64,000 nucleotides of DNA from Streptomyces sp. SAI-127. GTDB lineage: Bacteria; Actinomycetota; Actinomycetes; Streptomycetales; Streptomycetaceae. A program made the translations under genes and the position numbers. A model generated the notes under the pieces. It did no database searches and was not told the origin of the DNA. It saw only the letters and a program-made list of their open reading frames with translations. The stretch spans positions 6,592,501 through 6,656,500 of the forward strand of contig NZ_JARXYJ010000001.1 in NCBI RefSeq assembly GCF_029894425.1. Reading direction: 5' to 3'. Shown here piece after piece: positions 49,167 to 59,638 of this stretch (positions are counted from its first letter, which is position 1; each line of letters starts with the position of its first letter).

Positions 49167-50044
49167 GGGTCGACATCGCGGAACTCGTCCGCCTGCGTGC
49201 CGAACACCCCGAAGCGATCGCCGAGGCGGCCGCCCGCCGCCCCCGCAGGCCGCTGCTCAACGACAACGGCCGCCTGATGATCGTCGCCGCCGACCACCCC
49301 GCCCGGGGCGCGCTCGGCGTCGGCGGCAACCGGATGGCCATGGCCAACCGCGGCGACCTGCTCGAGCGCCTGTGCCTGGCGCTGTCCCGCCCCGGCGTCG
49401 ACGGCGTCCTCGCCACCGCCGACATCCTGGACGACCTGCTGCTGCTCGGCGCCCTGGACGGCAAGGTCGTCCTGGGCTCCATGAACCGCGGCGGCCTCCA
49501 GGGCGCGAGCTTCGAGCTCGACGACCGCTTCACCGGCCACCGCCCCGAGGACATCCAGCGCCTCGGCTTCGACGCCGGCAAACTGCTCCTGCGCATCGAC
49601 TACGACGACCCGGGCTCCCTCACCACGATGGAGTCCACGGCCCGCGCCATCGACGACATGGCGGCTCGCAAGCTCCCCGTGTTCGTCGAGCCGTTCATCA
49701 GCGGCCGCACCACCGAGGGCAAGGTCAGGAACGACCTCTCCGCCGAGGCCGTCAGCAAGTCGATCGCCATCGCCTCGGGCCTGGGCGGCAGTTCTGCCTA
49801 CACCTGGCTCAAGGTCCCGGTCACCGACAACCCCGACGACATGGGCGAGGTCATGGCGACCTCCACACTCCCCGCCGTGCTGCTCGGCGGCGAGGTCGGA
49901 GACGACCAGGACGGCGCGTACGAGAAGTGGCGCGGCGCCCTCCAACTCCCCACCGTGCGCGGACTGGTGGTCGGCCGTTCGCTGCTGTATCCGGCGGACG
50001 GCGACGTGGCCGCCGCCGTGGACACCGCCGTAGGACTGCTGTGA
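49163..50044 (+). CDS. Class-I-aldolase-like (beta/alpha)8 protein after iolC
   Basis: A 293-residue TIM-barrel protein of the DeoC/LacD aldolase superfamily (I recall the label Cgl0159 family from the C. glutamicum inositol cluster). DNGRLMIVAADHPARGALG, VLATADILDDLLLLGAL, LLLRIDYDDPGS, KLPVFVEPFISG and AYTWLKVPVTDNPDDM, the latter with a Lys suited to a Schiff base. In this operon no IolJ-type aldolase is present, so this may cleave the phosphorylated product of IolC into DHAP and malonate semialdehyde (inference). GTG start overlaps the iolC stop. Confidence 0.87.
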   Translation: MRVDIAELVRLRAEHPEAIAEAAARRPRRPLLNDNGRLMIVAADHPARGALGVGGNRMAMANRGDLLERLCLALSRPGVDGVLATADILDDLLLLGALDGKVVLGSMNRGGLQGASFELDDRFTGHRPEDIQRLGFDAGKLLLRIDYDDPGSLTTMESTARAIDDMAARKLPVFVEPFISGRTTEGKVRNDLSAEAVSKSIAIASGLGGSSAYTWLKVPVTDNPDDMGEVMATSTLPAVLLGGEVGDDQDGAYEKWRGALQLPTVRGLVVGRSLLYPADGDVAAAVDTAVGLL

Positions 50045-50054
50045 GGGCCGCCGC

Positions 50055-50870
50055 ATGACACAGAACGAGCTGTACGTCCCCAAGGGCGGCTCCGCCAACG
50101 CCCAGTACACGCTGGACATCGACCCCAAGCGGGCGGGCTGGACCCACAGCAGCCTGCGGATCGTCGAGCTGGCACCCGGCGGCACCCACACCTTCACCTC
50201 CGGTGACAGCGAGTGGATCGTGCTTCCGCTGGAGGGCGCCTGTACCGTCCACACCGATAACGAAGAGTTCCAACTCCTGGGCCGGGAAAGCGTGTTCGCC
50301 GGAGTCTCGGACTTCGCGTACGTGCCCCGTGACGCCCAGGCATTGATCGCCTCCGGCGCGGGAGGCCGCTTCGCCCTGGCAGGAGCGAAGTGCGAGCGAC
50401 GACTCCCCGCCCGCTACGGCCCCGCGCCGGAGGTCCCCGTCGAAGAACGCGGCAGTGGCAGCCAGTTGCGGCACGTCCGCAACTTCGCCTCCGCCGACGC
50501 CTTCGACTGCGACAAGCTCATCGCCGTCGAGGTGGTCACTCCCGGCGGCAACTGGTCCTCGTATCCGCCGCACAAGCACGACGAGCACCGGGCCGGCGTG
50601 GAAGCGGAGCTGGAGGAGATCTACTACTTCGAGATCGACGGCCCGAACGGTTTCGGCTATCAGCGCGTATCTCCCTCCCGTGAGGGCGGATCCGACGTCC
50701 TCGCCGAGGTCCGCTCCGGCGACGCCGTCCTCGTCCCCGACGGATGGCACGGCCCGTCCATCGCCCAGCCCGGCCACGACATGTACTACCTGAACGTCAT
50801 GGCGGGGCCGGGTGAGACGCGGGAGTGGCGGATCTGCTTCCACCCGGACCATACGGAGGGTTACCGATGA
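50055..50870 (+). CDS. iolB: 5-deoxy-glucuronate isomerase IolB
   Basis: A 271-residue bicupin that isomerises 5-deoxy-glucuronate to 5-dehydro-2-deoxygluconate, the substrate of IolC. LYVPKGG at the start, GDSEWIVLPLEGACTV, metal-binding YPPHKHDEHRAGVEAELEEIYYFEI and DGWHGPSIAQPGHDMYYLNVMAGP. Full length. It begins 10 bases after the preceding gene and overlaps iolD by ATGA. Confidence 0.95.
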   Translation: MTQNELYVPKGGSANAQYTLDIDPKRAGWTHSSLRIVELAPGGTHTFTSGDSEWIVLPLEGACTVHTDNEEFQLLGRESVFAGVSDFAYVPRDAQALIASGAGGRFALAGAKCERRLPARYGPAPEVPVEERGSGSQLRHVRNFASADAFDCDKLIAVEVVTPGGNWSSYPPHKHDEHRAGVEAELEEIYYFEIDGPNGFGYQRVSPSREGGSDVLAEVRSGDAVLVPDGWHGPSIAQPGHDMYYLNVMAGPGETREWRICFHPDHTEGYR

Positions 50871-52744
50871 CCACCCGCCTGACCGTCGCACAAGCGCTGG
50901 TCCGCTTCCTCGCCGCCCAGTACACCGAACGCGACGGCGTACGGCAGCGGTCGATCTCCGCGACCTGGGGCATCTTCGGCCACGGCAATGTCGCGGGCCT
51001 CGGCCAGGCGCTCGTCGAGTACGCCGACGACATGCCCTACCACCAGGGCCGCAACGAGCAGTCCATGGTGCACGCGGCCGTGGGCTACGCGCGTCAGTCG
51101 AACCGCCTCTCCACCCACGCGGTGACGACGTCCATCGGCCCGGGCGCCACCAACCTGGTGACGGGCGCGGCCCTCGCGACCATCAACCACCTGCCGGTTC
51201 TGCTCCTGCCCGGTGACACCTTCGCCACCCGGGTCGCCGACCCGGTCCTCCAGCAGCTCGAAGTGCCGTACGCGGGCGACATCAGCGTCAACGACTGTCT
51301 GCGGCCCGTGTCGAAGTACTTCGACCGCGTCACGCGTGCGGAAGCCCTGATCCCGGCCGCCCTCCAGGCCATGCGGGTCCTCACCGACCCCGTCGAGACC
51401 GGCGCCGTGACCCTCGCCCTCCCGCAGGACGTCCAGGCCGAGGCCCACGACTGGCCGGACGAGTTCTTCGCCGAGCGCACCTGGGTCGTACGACGACCGG
51501 GTGCCGACCCGACCGAACTCACCGAAGCGGTTCAGACGATCCGCACCGCCCGGCGCCCGCTCGTCATCGCCGGCGGCGGAGTCCACCACAGCCGCGCCGA
51601 GGAGGCCCTCGCCGAGTTCGCGGGCACCACCGGCATCCCGGTCGCCTCCACCCAGGCCGGCAAGGGCTCCCTGCGCCACGACCACCCCCAGGACGTCGGC
51701 GGCGTCGGCCACACCGGCACCGCCACCGCCAACGAACTGGCCCGCCAGGCCGACCTGGTGATAGGCGTCGGCACCCGCTACACGGACTTCACCACGGCCT
51801 CCGGCACCCTGTTCGCCGCCGACGGTGTCCGCTTCCTCAACCTCAACATCGCGCCCTACGACGGCCACAAGCTCGCCGGCGCGCCCCTGGTCGCGGACGC
51901 CCGCAGCGGCCTGACGGAGCTCACCGACGCACTCCGGCTGCACGCCCACCAGGTGACGGACGCGTACGTCGACGAGTACACGCTCGACAAGGAGCGCTGG
52001 GAGCAGCGCGTCGACGCCTGCTTCGAGGCCGACGAGCCCGACATCAGGCCGACCCAGCCGCAGGTCCTCGGCGCCCTGGACGCCCTGGTGGACGAGTCGG
52101 ACGTCGTCATCAACGCGGCCGGCTCCCTCCCCGGCGACCTGCACAAACTGTGGCGCGCCCGGTCGAGGGACCAGTACCACCTGGAGTACGGCTACTCCTG
52201 CATGGGCTACGAGATCCCGGCCGCGATCGGTGTGAAGATGGCCGCGCCCGACCGCAACGTCTGGGCGCTGGTCGGCGACGGAACGTACCTGATGATGCCG
52301 ACGGAGATCGTCACGGCCGTGCAGGAGGGCATAGCGATCAAGCTGCTCCTGATCCAGAACCACGGCTACGCCTCCATCGGCGGCCTGTCCGAGACGGTCG
52401 GCGGCGAGCGGTTCGGCACGGCCTACCGCTACCAGTCCGACGACGGCACCTACACGGGCGCCCCGCTGCCCGTGGACCTGGCCGCCAACGTGGCCAGCCT
52501 CGGTATGCGCGTGCTGCGCGCGAAGACCGTACGAGACCTCCGCGCCGCCCTCGAAGAGGCGCGGGCCGCCGACACTCCCACATGTGTCTACGTCGAGACC
52601 GAAACGGCAGACACAGTGTCGGGCGCGCCTCCGGCGCAGGCCTGGTGGGATGTACCTGTGGCCGAAACCGCGACCCGACCGTCTGCGGTGAAGGCCCGAG
52701 AGCTGTACGAACGGCACGTCTCTACCCGACGCCGCCATCTGTGA
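50867..52744 (+). CDS. iolD: THcHDO hydrolase IolD (ThDP-dependent)
   Basis: A 625-residue ThDP enzyme that opens the ring of 3D-(3,5/4)-trihydroxycyclohexane-1,2-dione. N-terminal ThDP domain with the activating Glu region QGRNEQSMVHAAVGYARQ, central domain, and C-terminal ThDP-binding GDGTYLMMPTEIVTAVQEGIAIKLLLIQNHGYAS. ATG 50867 overlaps the iolB stop (ATGA), so longer upstream codons are not used. Central step of inositol degradation in the cytoplasm. Confidence 0.95.
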   Translation: MTTRLTVAQALVRFLAAQYTERDGVRQRSISATWGIFGHGNVAGLGQALVEYADDMPYHQGRNEQSMVHAAVGYARQSNRLSTHAVTTSIGPGATNLVTGAALATINHLPVLLLPGDTFATRVADPVLQQLEVPYAGDISVNDCLRPVSKYFDRVTRAEALIPAALQAMRVLTDPVETGAVTLALPQDVQAEAHDWPDEFFAERTWVVRRPGADPTELTEAVQTIRTARRPLVIAGGGVHHSRAEEALAEFAGTTGIPVASTQAGKGSLRHDHPQDVGGVGHTGTATANELARQADLVIGVGTRYTDFTTASGTLFAADGVRFLNLNIAPYDGHKLAGAPLVADARSGLTELTDALRLHAHQVTDAYVDEYTLDKERWEQRVDACFEADEPDIRPTQPQVLGALDALVDESDVVINAAGSLPGDLHKLWRARSRDQYHLEYGYSCMGYEIPAAIGVKMAAPDRNVWALVGDGTYLMMPTEIVTAVQEGIAIKLLLIQNHGYASIGGLSETVGGERFGTAYRYQSDDGTYTGAPLPVDLAANVASLGMRVLRAKTVRDLRAALEEARAADTPTCVYVETETADTVSGAPPAQAWWDVPVAETATRPSAVKARELYERHVSTRRRHL

Positions 52745-52758
52745 AGGAGTACTCGGTC

Positions 52759-54261
<1,503 letters not shown>

Positions 54262-54267
54262 GCACCT

Positions 54268-54306
54268 ACGGCGCCCCGACCCTCCGCCGGAGAGTCGGGG
54301 CGCCGT
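54268..54306 (+). terminator. iol operon terminator
   Basis: A perfect 13-bp stem ACGGCGCCCCGAC/GTCGGGGCGCCGT whose loop contains an inner CTCC/GGAG pair, 6 bases after mmsA. Confidence 0.88.
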
Positions 54307-54433
54307 CGTGTCACCGGCCGTCGGCCGTACCGCGAACGCGGTACACGAGAGCGCCGCCGTACCCCCACGGGATGGCCCCGGTTCACTCCCTGGTCGACGA
54401 CTCACCGGCCTTTTCACCCCGTACCGTTGACAC

Positions 54434-57082
54434 ATGGATCTTCGACTGCCGCCGCTGCGTGACCTACGTCGGCGGCCACGACGGCTCGCCGCCGCCGTGG
54501 CCGCCGTCGTCGTGCTCGCCGGTGCCGGGACATGGACGGCCGTGGCCGACGACAAGCCGGCCCCGGTGCACCGGGAGGACCAGATCATGGCCCTCGACGG
54601 CGTGCGCATAGACACCTCGTACTTCACCTCGTCCGACGCGGGACGCCGGCCCGCCGTACTGCTCGCGCACGGCTTCGGCGGCAGCAAGGACGACGTGCGC
54701 GAGCAGGCCGAGAACCTGGCCAGGGACGGGTACGCGGTACTGACCTGGTCCGCGCGAAGCTTCGGCAAATCCACCGGGAAGATCGGACTGAACGACCCGA
54801 AGGGTGAGGTCCAGGACGTCAGGAAGCTGATCGACTGGCTCGCCCGGCAGCCGCAGGTCCAGCTCGACAAGCCCGGCGACCCCCGCGTCGGCGTCGCGGG
54901 CGCCTCGTACGGCGGCGCGATCTCCCTGCTCGCCGCCGGCTACGACGACCGCGTGGACGCCATCGCCCCGGCGATCACCTACTGGAACCTCAGCGACGCC
55001 CTCTTCCCGAACGGCGTGTTCAAGAAGCTCTGGGCGGGCATCTTCGTCAACTCCGGCGGCGGCTGCGCGAAGTTCGAGCCGCAGCTGTGCCAGATGTACG
55101 AGCGGGTCGCCGAGTCCGGCACCCCGGACGCGCAGGCCGAGAAGCTGTTGGACGAGCGCTCGCCGTCGGCCGTCGGCGACCGCATCAAGGTGCCCACCCT
55201 GCTGTTGCAGGGCCAGACCGACTCCCTCTTCCCGCTCGGCCAGGCCGACGCCGCGGCGAAGGCGATCCGCGCCAACGGCGCCCCCGTCGACGTCGACTGG
55301 ATCGCGGGCGGGCACGACGGCGGCGACATGGAGACCGGCCGGGTCCAGGCCCGGGTCGCCTCCTGGTTCGACCGCTACCTCAAGGACGACAAGGGCGCCG
55401 ACACCGGCCCCGCCTTCCGCGTCACCCGCACCCTCGGCACCGACACCGGCGACGGCGAGACCCGGCTGACCGGCGTGGCCGCCGACACCTACCCCGGCCT
55501 GGAGGGCGACCCGCGCCCGATCGCCCTCGCCGGACGCGAGCAGTCCTTCGAGAACCCGGCCGGCTCCAGCCCGCCCGCCGTCTCCGCCCTGCCCGGCATC
55601 GGCGGCGCCGCCGGCCTCGCCCAGCTCTCCACGCTCGGCGTCGGGATCTCCCTCGACTTCCCCGGCCAGTACGCCGCCTTCGAGTCGGCCCCCGTCAAGG
55701 ACGACCTGCAGATCACCGGGTCCCCGACGGTCACCGTCCACGTGAAGTCGACGAGCGACGACGCGGTCCTGTTCGCCAAGGTGTACGACGTCGGCCCCGG
55801 CCGCGGACAGCAGGTGCTGCCCTCCCAGCTGGTCGAGCCCCTCCGCGTCGAGGGCGCCAAGGCCGGCAAGGACGTCACCCTCACCCTCCCGGCGATCGAC
55901 CACGAGGTGCAGGACGGCCACCGGCTGCGCCTGGTCCTCGCCTCCACCGACCTCGGCTACGCCTCACCGGCCGCCCCGGCCACGTACACGGTCTCCCTCA
56001 AGGGCGACCTGAAGGTGCCGACCACCCTCGCCGACAGCGACGCGGCCGCGCCGCTGCCCTCGTGGGTGTGGTGGCTGCCCCTGGCCGGCGCGGTGACCGC
56101 GCTCGCCCTCCTCCTGACGGCGAGGCGCCGCACCACGGCCCCCGCCCCCGACCCGGGCCTGGCCGAAGTCCCCCTGCAGATAAGGGACCTGAGCAAGCGG
56201 TACGCCAAGTCCGCAGACCGGTACGCGGTCCGCGACCTGTCCTTCCGGGTCGAGAAGGGCCAGGTCCTCGGCCTGCTCGGCCCGAACGGCGCGGGCAAGA
56301 CGACCACCCTGCGCATGCTGATGGGCCTGATCACACCGGACGGCGGCGAGATCCGCGTCTTCGGCCACGCCATCGCGCCCGGCGCCCCCGTGCTGTCCCG
56401 CGTCGGCGCCTTCGTCGAGGGCGCGGGCTTCCTGCCGCACCTGTCCGGCCGGGAGAACCTGGAGCTGTACTGGCGGGCCACCGGCCGCCCGCCGCAGGAC
56501 GCCCACCTGGACGAGGCCCTGGAGATCGCCGGCCTCGGTGCCGCCCTGGAGCGCGCGGTCCGCACCTACTCGCAGGGCATGCGCCAGCGCCTCGCCATCG
56601 CCCAGGCCATGCTCGGCCTGCCCGACCTGCTGATACTGGACGAGCCGACCAACGGACTCGACCCGCCGCAGATCCGCGAGATGCGCGAGGTGATGATCCG
56701 CTACGCGGCGGCCGGCCGCACGGTGATCGTCTCCAGCCACATGCTGTCCGAGGTCGAACAGTCCTGCACCCACCTGGTGGTGATGGACCACGGGCAGCTC
56801 GTCCAGGCGGGCCCGGTCGGCGAGATCATCGGCTCCGGCGACACCCTGCTGGTCGGCACGGCCGGCCCGGTCGACGAACCCCTCGTCGAGAAGGTCGCCG
56901 CGCTGCCCGGCGTGGCCTCGGCGGTCCGCACCGACGGCGGACTGGTGGTCCGCCTCGACGCCGACGGCAGCGCCCGGCACCTGGTCGCCGAACTCGTCCG
57001 GCTGGAGGTCCCCGTGGAGGCGGTCGGCCCCCACCGCCGCCTCGAAGACGCCTTCCTCACCCTGATCGGAGACTCCGCATGA
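54434..57082 (+). CDS. Alpha/beta-hydrolase (X-Pro peptidase-like) fused to an ABC ATPase
   Basis: An 882-residue fusion. An uncleaved signal-anchor helix (about 17-35) is followed outside by a CocE/X-Pro-dipeptidyl-peptidase-like hydrolase: LLAHGFGGSKDD, nucleophile GASYGG (about 154-159), Asp in QGQTDSLFP (about 260), His in GGHDGGD (about 292) and a jelly-roll domain (about 430-520). A second helix (about 541-562, WVWWLPLAGAVTALALLL) returns the chain to the cytoplasm, where an ABC ATPase follows: Walker A GPNGAGKTT (about 615), signature YSQGMRQR (about 711), Walker B LILDEPTNG (about 732). Overlaps the permease gene by ATGA. Function unknown; it may couple hydrolysis of a surface molecule to transport. 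No clear Shine-Dalgarno at the ATG. Confidence 0.93.
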   Translation: MDLRLPPLRDLRRRPRRLAAAVAAVVVLAGAGTWTAVADDKPAPVHREDQIMALDGVRIDTSYFTSSDAGRRPAVLLAHGFGGSKDDVREQAENLARDGYAVLTWSARSFGKSTGKIGLNDPKGEVQDVRKLIDWLARQPQVQLDKPGDPRVGVAGASYGGAISLLAAGYDDRVDAIAPAITYWNLSDALFPNGVFKKLWAGIFVNSGGGCAKFEPQLCQMYERVAESGTPDAQAEKLLDERSPSAVGDRIKVPTLLLQGQTDSLFPLGQADAAAKAIRANGAPVDVDWIAGGHDGGDMETGRVQARVASWFDRYLKDDKGADTGPAFRVTRTLGTDTGDGETRLTGVAADTYPGLEGDPRPIALAGREQSFENPAGSSPPAVSALPGIGGAAGLAQLSTLGVGISLDFPGQYAAFESAPVKDDLQITGSPTVTVHVKSTSDDAVLFAKVYDVGPGRGQQVLPSQLVEPLRVEGAKAGKDVTLTLPAIDHEVQDGHRLRLVLASTDLGYASPAAPATYTVSLKGDLKVPTTLADSDAAAPLPSWVWWLPLAGAVTALALLLTARRRTTAPAPDPGLAEVPLQIRDLSKRYAKSADRYAVRDLSFRVEKGQVLGLLGPNGAGKTTTLRMLMGLITPDGGEIRVFGHAIAPGAPVLSRVGAFVEGAGFLPHLSGRENLELYWRATGRPPQDAHLDEALEIAGLGAALERAVRTYSQGMRQRLAIAQAMLGLPDLLILDEPTNGLDPPQIREMREVMIRYAAAGRTVIVSSHMLSEVEQSCTHLVVMDHGQLVQAGPVGEIIGSGDTLLVGTAGPVDEPLVEKVAALPGVASAVRTDGGLVVRLDADGSARHLVAELVRLEVPVEAVGPHRRLEDAFLTLIGDSA

Positions 57083-57945
57083 GCAGCACGCTGATCGACA
57101 GCGCGGAGGTCGCCGACGGTTACCGCGCCGGCCGCACGCTGCCCCTGAGGGTGGAACTGGTCCGGCAGCTGAAGCGCCGCCGCACGATGGTCATGGCCGG
57201 GATCCTGTTCGCTCTGCCGTTCGTGCTGCTCATCGCCTTCCAGGTGGGCGGCGGGCCGGGCGGCGACAACAACCGGGTGAACCTGATGGACACGGCCACC
57301 CTGTCCGGCGCCAACTTCGCCGCGGTGAACCTGTTCGCCTCGGCGGGCTTCCTCCTGGTCGTCCCCGTCGCCCTGTTCTGCGGGGACACGGTCGCCTCCG
57401 AGGCCGGCTGGTCCTCCCTGCGCTACCTGCTGGCGGCGCCCGTGCCCCGGGCCCGGCTGCTGTGGTCCAAGCTGGTCGTCGGACTCGGGCTCAGCCTGGC
57501 CGCGATGCTGCTCCTGCCGCTCGTCGCGCTCGCCGTCGGCACGGCGGCCTACGGCTGGGGCCCGCTGGAGCTGCCCACCGGCGGTGAGCTGGCCGCCGGC
57601 ACCGCGGCGCAGCGCCTCATGGTCACGGTGGCGTACATCTTCGTGTCCCAACTGGTCACCGCGGCCCTGGCGTTCTGGCTGTCCACCAGGACGGACGCCC
57701 CGCTGGGCGCGGTCGGCGGCGCGGTCGGCCTGACCATCGTCGGCAACGTGCTCGACCAGGTGACGGCGCTCGGCGACTGGCGGGACTTCCTGCCCTCGCA
57801 CTGGCAGTACGCCTGGCTCGACGCCGTCCGACCGCAACTGGAGTGGTCCGACATGATCCAGGGCACGGCCCTGTCGATAACGTACGCCCTCGTGCTGTTC
57901 GCGCTGGCCTTCCGCGGTTTCGCCCGCAAGGACGTGGTGTCGTAG
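57079..57945 (+). CDS. ABC-2-type permease partner of the hydrolase-ATPase fusion
   Basis: A 288-residue integral membrane protein with about six helices: an N-terminal cytoplasmic segment LRVELVRQLKRRRTMVMAG, then helices including FASAGFLLVVPVALFCGDTVASEAGWSSLRYLLAAPVPR, the charged loop typical of ABC-2 permeases, and ITYALVLFALAFRGFARKDVV at the end. ATG overlaps the stop of the fusion gene (ATGA), so the two are made together. It would form, as a homodimer, the channel energised by the fused ATPase. Confidence 0.92.
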   Translation: MSSTLIDSAEVADGYRAGRTLPLRVELVRQLKRRRTMVMAGILFALPFVLLIAFQVGGGPGGDNNRVNLMDTATLSGANFAAVNLFASAGFLLVVPVALFCGDTVASEAGWSSLRYLLAAPVPRARLLWSKLVVGLGLSLAAMLLLPLVALAVGTAAYGWGPLELPTGGELAAGTAAQRLMVTVAYIFVSQLVTAALAFWLSTRTDAPLGAVGGAVGLTIVGNVLDQVTALGDWRDFLPSHWQYAWLDAVRPQLEWSDMIQGTALSITYALVLFALAFRGFARKDVVS

Positions 57946-58091
57946 GTCACCGGAGGATCACCCACCGGTCTCGAAGGCCGTGGTCCGTGCCCTGTTCGAG
58001 ATCCATCCGCAACCCCCCGTAGCGCACGTTCCGGCCCCCCGGCCCGTCACAGTCACAGACACGGCGTCAACTGGCCAAGGGGGCACGGACG

Positions 58092-59612
58092 ATGGACCGG
58101 TACGGGACACGGCGGCTGCGGGCCGCTCTCCTCGCACTCACCGCGGCGGGCGGCCTGCTCCTCACGGGATGCGGGGCGGGCGGCTCGGGCGACGACAGCA
58201 GCACGGACCGGGCGAACGGCGCGACCGCCGTCCCGGCCCCCGAGTACAGCCGGGGGAGCGGCGAACCGGACGACGAGTCCCGCGACACCGCCCCCGACCA
58301 CCTCTCCACCTTCGCCCTCGACGTCGACACCGCGTCCTACGGTTACGCCCGCCGCACCCTCGCCGACGGACAGCGCCCCGAACCCTCGACGATCCGCCCC
58401 GAGGAGTTCGTCAACAGCTTCCGCCAGGACTACGAGCGTCCCGACGGCAACGGCTTCACGGTGACCGTCGACGGCGCCCGCACCGACGAAAGGAACTGGT
58501 CCCTGGTCCGCGTGGGCCTGGCCACCCGGAACGCGGACGGGCAGAGCGGCGAACGCCCGCCGGCCGCCCTCACCTTCGTCATCGACATCTCCGGCTCCAT
58601 GTCCGAACCCGGCCGACTCGACCTCGCCCAGGAGTCCCTCGGCGTGATGACGGACCGGCTGCGCGACGACGACTCGGTGGCGATCGTCACCTTCAGCGAC
58701 AGGGCCGAGACCGTCCTGCCGATGACCCGCCTCGACGGCAACCGCGACAAGATCCACGACGCGATCGACGGCCTGGAGCCCACCTTCTCCACCAACCTCG
58801 GCGCGGGCGTCGAGACCGGCTACGCCACCGCCGTCAAGGGCCTGCGTGAGGGCGCCACCAACCGGGTCGTCCTGGTCTCCGACGCCCTCGCCAACGACGG
58901 CGACACCGACCCCGACACCATCCTCGACCGCATCGACGGCGCCCGCCGCGAACACGGCATCACCCTCTTCGGCGTCGGAGTGGGCAGCGACTACGGCGAC
59001 GCCCTGATGGAACGCCTCGCCGACAAGGGCGACGGCCACACCACGTACGTCTCGGACGAGAAGGACGCCCGCGAGGTCTTCTGCGAGCAGCTCCCGCAGA
59101 ACATCGACCTCACCGCCCGCGACGCCAAGGCCCAGGTCGCTTTCGACCCGGAGACGGTCACCGACTTCCGGCTCGTCGGCTACGACAACCGCCGCGTCGC
59201 CGACGACGACTTCCGCGACGACCGCGTCGACGGCGGCGAGGTCGGCCCCGGTCACACCGTCACCGCCCTCTACGCCGTCCGCACCCGACCGGGCGCGGAC
59301 GGCCACCTCGCCACCGCCACCGTCCGCTGGCAGGACCCCGAGACCCGCACCCCGCACGAGGAGTCGGGCCAGCTGGAGTCGGACACCCTCGCCGACTCCC
59401 TGGGCAGCGCGCGCCCGCGCCTCCAGGTCACCGCGGTGGCCGCCTACTTCGCCGACGCCCTCCGCCGGGGCGACGACCCCTGGAGCCCCCTGCCGGGAGC
59501 TCCACGCCTGAGCGAACTGGCCGACCGGGCGGACACGTTGGCGGACATCACGGAGGACCGGGCGGTACGACAGCTCGCTGACACCATCCGGCAGGCGAAG
59601 CACCTCGAGTGA
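58092..59612 (+). CDS. vWA-domain lipoprotein (YfbK-like)
   Basis: A 506-residue lipoprotein with lipobox LLTGC (Cys about 27) and a linker rich in Gly/Ser/Asp. The YfbK-type N-terminal segment STFALDVDTASYGYARRTL and PEEFVNSF is followed by a von Willebrand A domain with MIDAS motif DISGSMS (about 162), VAIVTFSD and VVLVSDALANDGDTD, and a YfbK C-terminal domain (AVAAYFADALRRGDDPW). It probably binds a protein partner through a metal ion on the outer membrane face or in the wall. A single gene; upstream GGGGG supports the ATG. Confidence 0.93.
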   Translation: MDRYGTRRLRAALLALTAAGGLLLTGCGAGGSGDDSSTDRANGATAVPAPEYSRGSGEPDDESRDTAPDHLSTFALDVDTASYGYARRTLADGQRPEPSTIRPEEFVNSFRQDYERPDGNGFTVTVDGARTDERNWSLVRVGLATRNADGQSGERPPAALTFVIDISGSMSEPGRLDLAQESLGVMTDRLRDDDSVAIVTFSDRAETVLPMTRLDGNRDKIHDAIDGLEPTFSTNLGAGVETGYATAVKGLREGATNRVVLVSDALANDGDTDPDTILDRIDGARREHGITLFGVGVGSDYGDALMERLADKGDGHTTYVSDEKDAREVFCEQLPQNIDLTARDAKAQVAFDPETVTDFRLVGYDNRRVADDDFRDDRVDGGEVGPGHTVTALYAVRTRPGADGHLATATVRWQDPETRTPHEESGQLESDTLADSLGSARPRLQVTAVAAYFADALRRGDDPWSPLPGAPRLSELADRADTLADITEDRAVRQLADTIRQAKHLE

Positions 59613-59638
59613 CCGTCCCGCCGGGCAGCCCGCCGGGA

